64,000 nt of DNA from contig CAWALV010000006.1 of assembly GCA_963782965.1 (NCBI GenBank), positions 992,001 through 1,056,000 of the forward strand, written 5' to 3'. The position numbers were made by a program, and so were the translations under genes. The notes beneath the pieces are model-generated. The model was not told the origin of the DNA. It ran no database searches and saw only the letters and a program-made list of their open reading frames with translations. This document shows, piece after piece, positions 54,962 to 63,176 of this stretch (its first letter is position 1; each line of letters starts with the position of its first letter). Source of the stretch: CAWALV01 sp963782965 (GTDB lineage: Bacteria > Actinomycetota > Actinomycetes > Acidothermales > Acidothermaceae).

Positions 54962-57205
54962 TCAGGCCGCCGCGGACACCTGCTGCGCAAGCAAGGGCTC
55001 GATCCAGCGGGCGTATTCCGGCGTCAGGTGTGTCGCGTCGCGGTAGACGAGCAGGTTCCCGACGATCACCGGGCAGACCGTGCCCGGGCACATCCACGGT
55101 CGCGGGTCGACGACGTGTGCACCGGCCGCGGCGGCGAGCTGCGCCGAGGCCGCCCGCCGCGCGGCGTCCTGCTCGGCGGCCACGTATGCGTTGGTGCAGG
55201 GCCGGGCGTCGCGCAGGTGGCTGGCGATGCAGTCCGGCACGTTGTTCTTGGGCCGCGGTGTGTCCGCCAGCCAGACGACGTTGGCGCCGTCGGCCCGCAG
55301 CTGCTGCACGATCGAAGTGACGCCGGTACCCCAGCGCGCCTCGAAGGTCTGCCCGCCCGGCGCGCCCGTGCTGGGATTCGCCACCTCCGACGACAACACG
55401 ACCATGCTCGGCCTCAGTTGCTTGATCCGGGCCAAAGCGTTGTGCCGCCAGGTGGCGCATTCGGTGTACGTGCGGTTCAGCACGGGTGAGTAGACCGACA
55501 CCTCGACCGAGGGGCACGCCGACTTCGTCAGCAGCACGAGCTTCCAATGCCGGGACGACGCCAGCTGGTCGAACGCCGGAAACCACTGCTCCGCATGGGA
55601 ATCGCCGAACAGCACGACAGTCGTCTTCGCGCTCGTGTCGCCGTAGACGCAGCTACCCGAAACGGTCTGGTAGAAGTTCAAGTGGCAGCCGGAGTCGCCG
55701 GGTAGATCGCCGGATGCCGACGTCAGCGCGGGCGTGAGGTTCGACGGTACGGCCTTGATCGTGGCGCCGGCGCGAATGACCGCATCGGCCCGGGTCGCGA
55801 AGTCGGCCGTGCCCGCCGCGGGCACCGACATCGGTGGCCCCACACCTGCCGCAGCCGGAACGAAGACGATCAGTGCCCACGCCACCGCGGCGGTCGCGCC
55901 CGACAAGGTCGCGCCTAGCGCAAGTCCGAGCCGCGGGACAGCAGCGAGAATTTCCTTGCGCCGCACCGGGTTCTCGAGCAACTGGTAGGTGAGCAGCGAT
56001 AGCGCGAGGCTGCCGATGACCGCGGCGACGGACGACTTCGTCGTCAACGGATGCCCGAGCACGGCGGGTGCGATGACCAGGATCGGCCAGTGCCACAGGT
56101 ACCACGAGTACGACAGCCGGCCCCCGAGCTGCAGCGGCCCGATCCGCAACAGCGCCTCGCTGCCCGCGCGCGGTTGCGCGCATCCCGAAGCGATCACGGC
56201 CGCTGCGCCGCCGACGGGCAGCAGCGCCGCGTAGCCGGGGAACGGCGTCGTCGTGGTGACGATCCAGCCCGATGCGACGACGAGCGCCAACCCGGACCAC
56301 GACGAGGCAACCGCGATCCACCTCGGCAGTTGCGCCAGCCGTTCGGCGTTGACCGCTACCAGCGCGCCGGCGGCGAGTTCCCACGCCCGGCTCGGCAGCG
56401 AGAAGTAGGCCCAGGGCGCCGACGCGTGCGTCAGCCACACCCCGAAGCCGAAGGAGACGAGAAACAGCCCGCCGAGCACCGCCGTGAGCGTCGCGCGCGA
56501 AGCCGAGTCATGCCCGGACGACGAGTCATGCCCGGACGACGAGTGGTGCCCAGACGTCGACTGGTGCCCGGACGACGCGTGGCCGGCGCCGTCCGACCCG
56601 GCTCTCGCGCGGCTGCGCCACCGCATCCACCAAGCGGTGACCAGCAGCAGGAGCACCGGCCAGACCAGGTAGTACTGCTCTTCGACCGCGAGCGACCAGT
56701 AGTGCTGCAGCGGGGAGGGCGAGGCGGTCGCGGTCAGGTAGTTCGTGCCTGTGATGGCGAGCCGGTAGTTGATGCCATAGAACGAGGCGGCGATCGCGTC
56801 GCGGGTGATCGAGCCGAGGCGCAGTGGCGAGAGGAACATCGTCGAGGCGAGCAGCGTCGCCACGATGACCAGAGCCGCGGCGGGGAGCAACCGCTTGATC
56901 CGTCGGGCATAGAAGCGGCGCAGCGAGATGGTGCCGGTTCGCCGCAGCTCGCCGAGAAGTTGGCGCGTGATGAGGAAGCCGGAGATCACGAAGAAGACGT
57001 CGACGCCGACGTATCCGCCGCGCAGCCCGAAGAGCTGTGCGTGGTACAGGACGACGAGGAGTACGGCGACTGCGCGCAGGCCTTCGATGTCGCGCCGGAT
57101 ACTTCCCGCCGGCGACAGGCCACCGGCACCGCGAGATGCATGCGGTTCCGGCGCCGGCTGCTCACCGGCCTGCTTCAGCCGGCCCCTCCCTCGGGCTGAC
57201 AGCAT
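54962..57205 (-). CDS. OafA-type membrane acyltransferase with SGNH domain
   Basis: 747 residues. The acyltransferase-3 domain (~35-390, about ten membrane helices) opens with R-R-D-I-E-G-L-R-A-V-A-V and has the Y-H catalytic pair in V-L-Y-H-A-Q, then F-F-V-I-S-G-F-L-I-T. The C-terminal SGNH hydrolase-like domain carries G-D-S-H-A-E near 525 and D-A-T-H-L-T-P near 728. Such proteins O-acetylate extracellular glycans, including peptidoglycan. A loop near 210-235 contains S-G-H-x-S repeats encoded by an 18-bp tandem repeat. ATG start at 57205. Monocistronic. Confidence 0.92.
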   Translation of the reverse strand: MLSARGRGRLKQAGEQPAPEPHASRGAGGLSPAGSIRRDIEGLRAVAVLLVVLYHAQLFGLRGGYVGVDVFFVISGFLITRQLLGELRRTGTISLRRFYARRIKRLLPAAALVIVATLLASTMFLSPLRLGSITRDAIAASFYGINYRLAITGTNYLTATASPSPLQHYWSLAVEEQYYLVWPVLLLLVTAWWMRWRSRARAGSDGAGHASSGHQSTSGHHSSSGHDSSSGHDSASRATLTAVLGGLFLVSFGFGVWLTHASAPWAYFSLPSRAWELAAGALVAVNAERLAQLPRWIAVASSWSGLALVVASGWIVTTTTPFPGYAALLPVGGAAAVIASGCAQPRAGSEALLRIGPLQLGGRLSYSWYLWHWPILVIAPAVLGHPLTTKSSVAAVIGSLALSLLTYQLLENPVRRKEILAAVPRLGLALGATLSGATAAVAWALIVFVPAAAGVGPPMSVPAAGTADFATRADAVIRAGATIKAVPSNLTPALTSASGDLPGDSGCHLNFYQTVSGSCVYGDTSAKTTVVLFGDSHAEQWFPAFDQLASSRHWKLVLLTKSACPSVEVSVYSPVLNRTYTECATWRHNALARIKQLRPSMVVLSSEVANPSTGAPGGQTFEARWGTGVTSIVQQLRADGANVVWLADTPRPKNNVPDCIASHLRDARPCTNAYVAAEQDAARRAASAQLAAAAGAHVVDPRPWMCPGTVCPVIVGNLLVYRDATHLTPEYARWIEPLLAQQVSAAA
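56505..56576 (-). repeat. 18-bp tandem repeat (four units) in the acyltransferase gene
   Basis: The unit GAGTCATGCCCGGACGAC is present at 56505-56522 and 56523-56540 exactly, then two diverged copies (56541-56558 and 56559-56576). On the coding strand it gives repeated S-S-G-H-D-like hexapeptides in a hydrophilic loop between membrane helices, a site prone to length change. Confidence 0.88.
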
Positions 57206-57279
57206 GGCGGTGGACGCTACCCGGCCAGCCTTACGGTCGGCTGAAGGTCGCTTCCGCCGGGAGGGTCACCGCAGCGGGG

Positions 57280-57285
57280 TACCGT
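57280..57285 (+). promoter_or_regulatory. -10 box of dgt
   Basis: TACCGT followed by 7 bases and the GTG start at 57293, the leaderless spacing seen repeatedly in this window. No ribosome site is present before dgt. Confidence 0.5.
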
Positions 57286-57292
57286 CGTCGAC

Positions 57293-58549
57293 GTGACGCC
57301 AACCACGCGACCACCGGCTTACGACGCCCGCGCCCGCGAGCGGGTGGTGCCCGAGCCGCCGAAGCGTCCCGGTCGCACCGCCTTCGAACGCGACCGTGCG
57401 CGCGTCCTGCACAGCGCCGCGCTGCGCCGCCTCGGGGCGAAGACCCAGGTGGTCGGCCCGGGTGACGTCGACAGCGACTTCCCGCGCACGCGTCTCACGC
57501 ACTCCCTCGAATGCGCGCAGGTCGGCCGCGAACTCGGGGCGGCGCTCGGCTGCGATCCCGACCTGGTCGAAACCGCCTGCCTGGCGCACGACCTCGGGCA
57601 CCCGCCGTTCGGCCACAACGGCGAGGCCGCGCTCGACGAAGCCGCGTGCGGGATCGGCGGTTTCGAAGGAAACGCGCAGTCGTTTCGCCTGCTCACCCGC
57701 CTCGAAGCCAAGACGATCAGGGCCGACGGCCGCAGCGCCGGCCTCAACCTCACCCGCGCCAGCCTCGATGCTGCCACCAAGTACCCGTGGGTCAAGCGCG
57801 CCGGCTCGACGAAGTTCGGCGCCTACGAGACCGACGCCGACGTGCTGGCGTGGGTCAGGGCCGGCGCACCCGAACGCCGCCCGTCCTTGGAAGCGCAGGT
57901 AATGGACTGGGCCGACGACGTCGCCTACTCCGTGCACGATCTCGAGGACGGCGTCGAGGGTGGCTACGTCAAGCTCGGAGCGCTGGCCGATCCAGCGGGC
58001 TGGGCTGATGTCGTCGATGTCGCGGCCGCAACCTACCTCGCCGGGGTGGAGCGCGCCGCGCTAGCGGCCGCCGTCACCGAACTCGTGGCGTTGCCCTCCT
58101 GGCCGCGTAACCACGACGGCTCGCTGCGTTCCCTGGCCGCGTTGAAGAATCTCACCAGCCAGCTCATCGGCCGGTTCTGCCAGGCGGCCGAGGCCGCCAC
58201 GCGCGACGCGTACGGGCAAGGAGCCCTGACCCGCTACGACGCCCACCTCGTTGTTCCGCAGTCGACGCGGATCGAGTGCGGCCTGCTCAAAGCCGTGACG
58301 GCCTGCTACGTCATGAACCGCGCGGGGGTGACGGCGATCCACGCCCGGCAGCGCGAGGTGTTGCTCGAGCTGGTGGCCAAACTGGCCGTTGTGGGTGCCG
58401 AGGCGCTGGAGCCACCGTTCGCCGAACTCTGGCACGATGCCCCGGACGACGCGGGGCGGCTGCGCGCTGTCATCGACCAGGTGGCGTCGCTGACTGACAC
58501 CTCCGCGCTCGTGTGGCATCGCCAAGGCGGCGGCGCCCGCCCCCTTTAG
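57293..58549 (+). CDS. dgt: dGTP triphosphohydrolase-like HD phosphohydrolase
   Basis: 418 residues. The HD-domain metal site is spread over R-L-T-H-S-L-E near residue 64 and C-L-A-H-D-L-G-H-P-P-F-G-H-N-G-E near 97-111, with a later W-A-D-D-V-A-Y-S near 204. It is of the dGTPase/dNTPase type that removes triphosphate from deoxynucleotides and helps balance dNTP pools. Actinobacterial genomes usually have it near glyS or dnaG; here it follows an acyltransferase gene, divergently. GTG start, probably leaderless. Its stop overlaps the convergent epimerase stop. Confidence 0.92.
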   Translation: MTPTTRPPAYDARARERVVPEPPKRPGRTAFERDRARVLHSAALRRLGAKTQVVGPGDVDSDFPRTRLTHSLECAQVGRELGAALGCDPDLVETACLAHDLGHPPFGHNGEAALDEAACGIGGFEGNAQSFRLLTRLEAKTIRADGRSAGLNLTRASLDAATKYPWVKRAGSTKFGAYETDADVLAWVRAGAPERRPSLEAQVMDWADDVAYSVHDLEDGVEGGYVKLGALADPAGWADVVDVAAATYLAGVERAALAAAVTELVALPSWPRNHDGSLRSLAALKNLTSQLIGRFCQAAEAATRDAYGQGALTRYDAHLVVPQSTRIECGLLKAVTACYVMNRAGVTAIHARQREVLLELVAKLAVVGAEALEPPFAELWHDAPDDAGRLRAVIDQVASLTDTSALVWHRQGGGARPL

Positions 58550-59547
58550 CTGACCAACTCGGCGAGCAGCGCCCGCTCGTCGTCGTCCGACAGTCCTGCC
58601 GCTCGTGGCGCCGTCGCAGGTCGCGCGAGTTCCCAGGCGAGGACGTCGGCGAGTGTCTGGGCCAGCGGGCGCAACCTCAGCCCGGCGCGAACGGCGGCGC
58701 CGCCGTCGCGCGAGCCGTGACCCGCGTACTCCGGCAACGGCAGCCACAGCGGCAGCGAACGCTCACCCATCCACGGCTCGACGCCCTTGGCCGAAAGCCA
58801 CGCCGGATCGGCTTCGACAACGCGCCCCGTGTGTCCGGCGACCTGCCGCGCGCGTTGGAGGTGGTCGGGGAAGCGGACCGGCTCACCGACCGCGTTGAAG
58901 ACTCCGCAGACCGCTGATTCGCCGCACGAGACCAGCCAGTCTGCGAGGTCACGCACGTCGATCACCTCGACGAGAAGGTCGGGGCTGCGGGGGATGAGCA
59001 CGCTGCCGTCCGAGGTGGCGGGCCGGGCGAACCGCAGCGGCCAGTATCCGCTGCGACCCGTGTGGTCGCCCGGGCCTCCGATGAGGCCCGCCCGTGCGAT
59101 GAGAGCGCGATCGAGCCCGAAACCCGCAAGCACGTGTTGTTCGCAGGCTACCTTCGCGCGGCCGTAGTCTTCGGGGCCATCCATCACGTCACGCTCGAGC
59201 GCCGGCAGTACCGGAGCGGACTCGTCCTGCCCGGGTGTCGCGTCGTCGGCGTACACGCTGCCCGACGAGACGTAGACGAACGAACGCGCCTGCGCCGCGA
59301 GCGCGGCGACCGCCCCTCGCACCTGGCCTGGCTGGCGAGCGACGTCGAAGACCGTGTCCCACTCGGTGCCCGTGACCGCGTCGTAGGCGTCGGGGGAGTC
59401 GCGGTCGGCGCGTACGAAGGCGACACCTTCGGCCGCTGCGCCGGCCCGCCCTCGGGCGAGGCAGGTCACCTCGTGGCCACGTGACGACGCGACCATCGCG
59501 ATTTCGCGGCCGAGCCACGCCGTTCCGCCGAGCACGAGCATTCGCAT
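58546..59547 (-). CDS. NAD-dependent epimerase/dehydratase family protein
   Basis: 333 residues. The Rossmann start is L-V-L-G-G-T-A-W-L-G-R-E-I near residue 4, and the extended-SDR active site shows S-S-G-S-V-Y near 95 with Y-G-R-A-K near 125. The Y-x-x-x-K pair is thus present. Substrates of this family are usually nucleotide sugars, but this subset is often of unknown role. The C-terminal ~60 residues are charged and helical. It is convergent with dgt (4-bp overlap). Monocistronic. Confidence 0.85.
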   Translation of the reverse strand: MRMLVLGGTAWLGREIAMVASSRGHEVTCLARGRAGAAAEGVAFVRADRDSPDAYDAVTGTEWDTVFDVARQPGQVRGAVAALAAQARSFVYVSSGSVYADDATPGQDESAPVLPALERDVMDGPEDYGRAKVACEQHVLAGFGLDRALIARAGLIGGPGDHTGRSGYWPLRFARPATSDGSVLIPRSPDLLVEVIDVRDLADWLVSCGESAVCGVFNAVGEPVRFPDHLQRARQVAGHTGRVVEADPAWLSAKGVEPWMGERSLPLWLPLPEYAGHGSRDGGAAVRAGLRLRPLAQTLADVLAWELARPATAPRAAGLSDDDERALLAELVS

Positions 59548-59662
59548 GAACGCCAGCCAAGACGACGGCCAGGTCGCGGAGCAAGCCGTTTCGCCACGGG
59601 CGCAAGCGGCCGGACGCCGCCCATTCGTTCACCGCGCGGCTCTGCTAACGGATACTTGACTT

Positions 59663-59677
59663 CCTAACACCATTAGG
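59663..59677. promoter_or_regulatory. Candidate TetR operator
   Basis: Inverted repeat CCTAA-CACCA-TTAGG, 16 bp before the TetR start, just after a TTGACT box (59655-59660). It is AT-rich relative to its surroundings. Autoregulation is likely. Confidence 0.6.
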
Positions 59678-59692
59678 AGAAGCTCTGGTGCC

Positions 59693-60373
59693 ATGAGCTC
59701 GCCCGCACCGCTCGACCGCCGTCAGCGCCGCCGCCTCGAGACGATCGAGGAGGTGCTCGACGTCGCCGTCGAGATCATGGCCGAGCAGGGCGTTGCCGGG
59801 TTGTCCGTGGGCGAACTTGCGCGGCGCATGGGCATCCGTCCGCCGTCGCTCTACGTCTACTTCCCGTCCAAGAACGCCATCTACGACGCACTCTTCGGTC
59901 GAGGCGCCAGGTCGTTGCTGTCGACGATGCGCGACCTTGCGTCGACGCGTGAGGGCGGCGAGTCTCTCAAGGAGTTGCTCTCCGCTGCCGCAGAAGCGTT
60001 CGTTCGTTGGTCGATCGCGAACCCGGCTTATTCGCAACTTCTCTTCTGGCGCCCGGTGCCGGGCTTCATGCCGTCGGAAGAGGCGTACGCGCCGGCGATC
60101 GAACTCGTCGAGCTCAGCACCGAATGGTTCGCCGATCTCCAGGGCCGCGGCCTGCTGCGCCGTGACGTCGACGCCGCAGCCGTCATGCGTGACTGGACCA
60201 TCCTCACCTCCGGGGTCCTGAGCCAACAGCTGTCGAATGCTCCGGAGGAAACCTTCGAGGAGGGTCGCTTCACCGCCGCGATCCCTGCTCTTGCCGCCAT
60301 GTTCTCGAGCTACTACGCACCACCCGATCCATCCGGACCGCAGAGGAGGGGCCGCCGTGCAAGCCACCATTGA
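59693..60373 (+). CDS. TetR-family transcriptional regulator
   Basis: 226 residues. The N-terminal helix-turn-helix domain (~10-65) shows R-L-E-T-I-E-E-V-L-D-V-A, then G-V-A-G-L-S-V-G-E-L-A-R-R-M-G-I and S-L-Y-V-Y-F-P-S-K-N-A-I-Y. The ligand domain spans ~70-220 and contains F-V-R-W-S-I-A-N-P-A-Y-S-Q-L, as in TetR_C_13-type regulators. It precedes and overlaps (17 bp) an MBL-fold gene, so the operon it heads is the likely target. An inverted repeat lies just before the start. Confidence 0.92.
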   Translation: MSSPAPLDRRQRRRLETIEEVLDVAVEIMAEQGVAGLSVGELARRMGIRPPSLYVYFPSKNAIYDALFGRGARSLLSTMRDLASTREGGESLKELLSAAAEAFVRWSIANPAYSQLLFWRPVPGFMPSEEAYAPAIELVELSTEWFADLQGRGLLRRDVDAAAVMRDWTILTSGVLSQQLSNAPEETFEEGRFTAAIPALAAMFSSYYAPPDPSGPQRRGRRASHH

Positions 60374-61118
60374 CCAGATCGCCGACCGCATCTATCGCAT
60401 TTCGACATGTATCAAGGAAATCGCCCCGGGCGGCTTCACCTTCAACCAATTCCTCGTCGACGCCGACGAGCCGCTGCTCTATCACACGGGCATGCGGTCG
60501 CTGTTCCCATCGGTGCGAGAGGCCATCGAACAAGTCATGCCGGTCGGGCGACTCCGCTGGATCGCGTTCGCCCATGTCGAAGCCGATGAGTGCGGCGCGG
60601 TCAACGACTTCCTCGAGGTTGCGCCCCACGCACAGGTGGCGCACGGTGCGCTCGGCTGTGCGACGTCCCTCAACGACCAGCTCAGCCGCCCGCCACGTCC
60701 ATTGACGGACGGCGAGGTGCTCGAGCTCGGCGGCGCCACGCTCACGAGACGGGTCGTCGAGCTGGCGACGCCGCACGTGCCGCACAACTGGGAGTCGCAC
60801 ATGTTCTTCGAGCAGGAGACCGGCACGTTGTTCTGCGGCGACCTGCTCACCCAGCTGGGCAACGGTCCGGCGGTCACCAGCGATGACATCCTCGACGCGG
60901 CGATCGCGGCAGAGGAAGCGTTCCATCAGACATCGCTCGGTCCGGCCGTCCCGGAGACGTTCCGGCGTCTCGCGGCGCTTCGGCCGCAGCGGCTCGCGAT
61001 CATGCATGGCTCGTCCTACGACGGCGACTGCGCGGCACTGCTCGAGGCGATGGCGGCCGCGTTCGAAGACCACTTCGGCTGCTCGGCTCCGGCCGAGCGG
61101 GTCGCGAGCCCGGCATGA
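60357..61118 (+). CDS. MBL-fold protein of the ODP (diiron) type
   Basis: 253 residues from GTG 60357, with GAGGAGG 8 bases upstream. The metallo-beta-lactamase fold with the diiron-type metal signature H-V-E-A-D-E near residue 76 (the H-x-E-x-D pattern of flavodiiron and ODP proteins) is followed by V-A-H-G-A near 98, a P-H-V-P-H-N-W-E-S-H region near 145, F-C-G-D-L-L-T-Q near 160, and the last metal ligand H-G-S-S-Y near 220. Family members bind O2 or NO at two irons; no flavodoxin domain is attached here. The TetR gene overlaps its start, and the frameshifted MDMPI gene overlaps its stop. Confidence 0.85.
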   Translation: MQATIDQIADRIYRISTCIKEIAPGGFTFNQFLVDADEPLLYHTGMRSLFPSVREAIEQVMPVGRLRWIAFAHVEADECGAVNDFLEVAPHAQVAHGALGCATSLNDQLSRPPRPLTDGEVLELGGATLTRRVVELATPHVPHNWESHMFFEQETGTLFCGDLLTQLGNGPAVTSDDILDAAIAAEEAFHQTSLGPAVPETFRRLAALRPQRLAIMHGSSYDGDCAALLEAMAAAFEDHFGCSAPAERVASPA

Positions 61119-61889
61119 CGCCCGCCATGGTGATCGCGCCGACGGTCGTGCCACCCCGCAGCGGGGCCCTCGACCGCCGCACGGCGGCCCGGCTTGCGGC
61201 CGACGAGTACGCCCGATTCGTCGCGCAGTTGCGCGGTCTCGCCGCCGACGACTGGCCGCGCGCCACCGCCTGTGCCGACTGGACCGTGCACGACATGGCG
61301 GCGCATGTGCTCGGCATGGCCGAGTTCGCTGCCTCGCCGCTCGAGCAACGGCGCCAGAATCCGAGCGGCCAAACGTCGCGGCGGGCTGTTCATCGACGCG
61401 TTGACCGGCGTGCAGGTCGACAAGCACAGGTACCGCTCGTCGTCCGAACTCGTCGAGCGGCTCGCCGCAGTCACGCCGAAGGCAGCACGAGCACGAGCGC
61501 GGACCCCTGGCCTGATCCGCCGGATGACGTTGAAGGATCAGGCCGTCGACGAGACGGGCCGGCAGACCGAGCGATGGCGGCTCGGCTACCTCATCGACGT
61601 CATCCTCACCCGCGACACGTGGATGCATCGCTCCGACATCGCGGCCGCCACCGGCCGCGAGATGGCCTGCACGTCTGCGCACGACGGCGTGCTGGTCGCC
61701 GACGTCGTCGCCGAGTGGGCCGGCCGCCACGGCCAGCCGTGCCGGCTCACGCTCACCGGTCCGGCCGGCGGGCACTGGAGCTGGGGCAGCGGTGGGCCGT
61801 CCTATGAGCTGGACGCCGTGGAGTTCTGCCGCATCCTGAGCGGGCGCGGAACCGGAAACGGGCTCTTGGAGACGCGCGTACCGTTCTAG
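61115..61889 (+). pseudogene. MDMPI-like (maleylpyruvate isomerase) protein, frameshifted
   Basis: Two overlapping frames are needed. The first (from ATG 61115) gives the N-terminal mycothiol-dependent DinB-like part with A-C-A-D-W-T-V-H-D-M-A-A-H-V-L-G-M near 50-66. The second (ending 61889) continues with A-K-R-R-G-G-L-F-I-D-A-L-T-G-V-Q and a long C-terminal part. The +1 shift lies between about 61345 and 61380, around CGGCGCCAGAATCCG. A sequencing error, a recent mutation or an authentic pseudogene are the options. Intact members act with mycothiol or related thiols. It overlaps the MBL gene stop and precedes a ferredoxin reductase. Confidence 0.7.
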
Positions 61890-61943
61890 CCGGGCGGCCG
61901 GTGCGGCAGGATTCGTATTCAGGCCGCATCGGAGGGAGCTGTC

Positions 61944-63176
61944 GTGAGCGACGACCGCACGATCGTGATCGTCGGCGCCGGGCTGGCGGGAGCCCGCGCA
62001 GCCGGGGCGCTGCGCGAGGCCGGATTCGAGGGTCGGGTGGTGTTGATCGGGTCGGAGCGCGAGCGGCCCTATGAGCGCCCACCGTTGTCGAAGGGCTTCC
62101 TCGCCGGCAAGGAGGCGAAGGAGAAGGCCTACGTCCACCCGGAGAACTTCTATGCCGACAACGGCATCGAGCTTCTCCTCGGCACCACCGTGCGTGCAGT
62201 CCGGCGCGAGGAGCACCGGCTGGAGCTGGACGACCACGAATCGCTCCCGTACGACAAGCTGCTGCTGGCCACCGGTGCGACGCCCGTCCGGTTGCCGCTG
62301 CCCGGTGACGGGCTTGCCGGCGTCCATTACCTGCGCACGATGGCCGACAGCGAAAGCTTGCGGGCCGACCTGTCGAAGGGTGGCGAGGTCGTCGTCGTCG
62401 GTGGCGGGTGGATCGGGCTGGAAGTCGCCGCCGCTGCACGCGGCTACGGCTGCGACGTCACGCTTCTCGAACGCCAGCAGGCGCCGCTACTTGCCGCGCT
62501 CGGTTCCGAACTCGGCGAGTTCTACGCGCAACTGCACCGCGACCACGGGGTCGAGATCAGGCTGGGCGTCGGTGCCGCCGAGTTCACCGGGCACGCCTCG
62601 CTGAGTGGCGTGGTGGCCACCGACGGCCGGGTCATCGCGGCGAGCACCGGGGTCGTCGGCGCCGGCGTTCGCCCCAACGTCGAACTCGCGGTGGAGGCGG
62701 GCCTGCTCGTCGAAGACGGCATCGTCGCCGACGAATACCTCTGCACGACCGATCCAGACATCTACGTGGCCGGCGACGTCGCGAACGCGCACAATCCGCT
62801 CTTCGGCAGGCAGCTGCGGGTCGAGCATTGGGCCAACGCGAACGACCAGGGACCGGTCGCCGCGCGCAACATGCTCGGCAGGCAAGAGCCGTTCACGAAA
62901 GCGCCGTACTTCTTCTCCGACCAGTACGACGTCGGCATGGAGTACTCGGGTCTGCTGCGCGCCGGCGACGAGTACCGGCTCGTCTATCGCGGCGACCCGG
63001 CCACGCGCGAGTTCTGTGTCTTCTGGCTGCACGATGGAAGCGTGGCCGCCGGCATGAACGTCAACGTGTGGGACGTCCACTCCGACATCCGAGCGCTCAT
63101 CAAGTCCGGCGTGACCGTCGATGCGGCTCGGCTCGCCGACCCGGCGGTGCCGATCGGCGAGGCCGCCCGGTCGTGA
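61944..63176 (+). CDS. FAD-dependent ferredoxin/rubredoxin reductase
   Basis: 410 residues. The FAD motif is V-I-V-G-A-G-L-A-G-A-R near residue 8, with Y-E-R-P-P-L-S-K near 43 and L-A-T-G-A-T-P near 107. The NAD motif is V-G-G-G-W-I-G-L-E-V near 152, and the C-terminal V-A-G-D-V-A-N near 275 binds FAD. It resembles rhodocoxin and putidaredoxin reductases that feed P450 or ring-hydroxylating oxygenases. Neither a ferredoxin nor an oxygenase is in the window. GTG start with GGAGGGAG upstream. Its stop overlaps the next gene (GTGA). Confidence 0.92.
   Translation: MSDDRTIVIVGAGLAGARAAGALREAGFEGRVVLIGSERERPYERPPLSKGFLAGKEAKEKAYVHPENFYADNGIELLLGTTVRAVRREEHRLELDDHESLPYDKLLLATGATPVRLPLPGDGLAGVHYLRTMADSESLRADLSKGGEVVVVGGGWIGLEVAAAARGYGCDVTLLERQQAPLLAALGSELGEFYAQLHRDHGVEIRLGVGAAEFTGHASLSGVVATDGRVIAASTGVVGAGVRPNVELAVEAGLLVEDGIVADEYLCTTDPDIYVAGDVANAHNPLFGRQLRVEHWANANDQGPVAARNMLGRQEPFTKAPYFFSDQYDVGMEYSGLLRAGDEYRLVYRGDPATREFCVFWLHDGSVAAGMNVNVWDVHSDIRALIKSGVTVDAARLADPAVPIGEAARS

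Noticed and set aside
61345..61380. Programmed ribosomal frameshift in the MDMPI-like gene
   Set aside because: No slippery heptamer or stimulatory structure is evident, so mutation or sequencing error is more likely.
60270..62327. A 685-codon minus-strand frame over the MBL, MDMPI and reductase genes
   Set aside because: All three plus-strand genes have recognisable domains; the antisense product has none.
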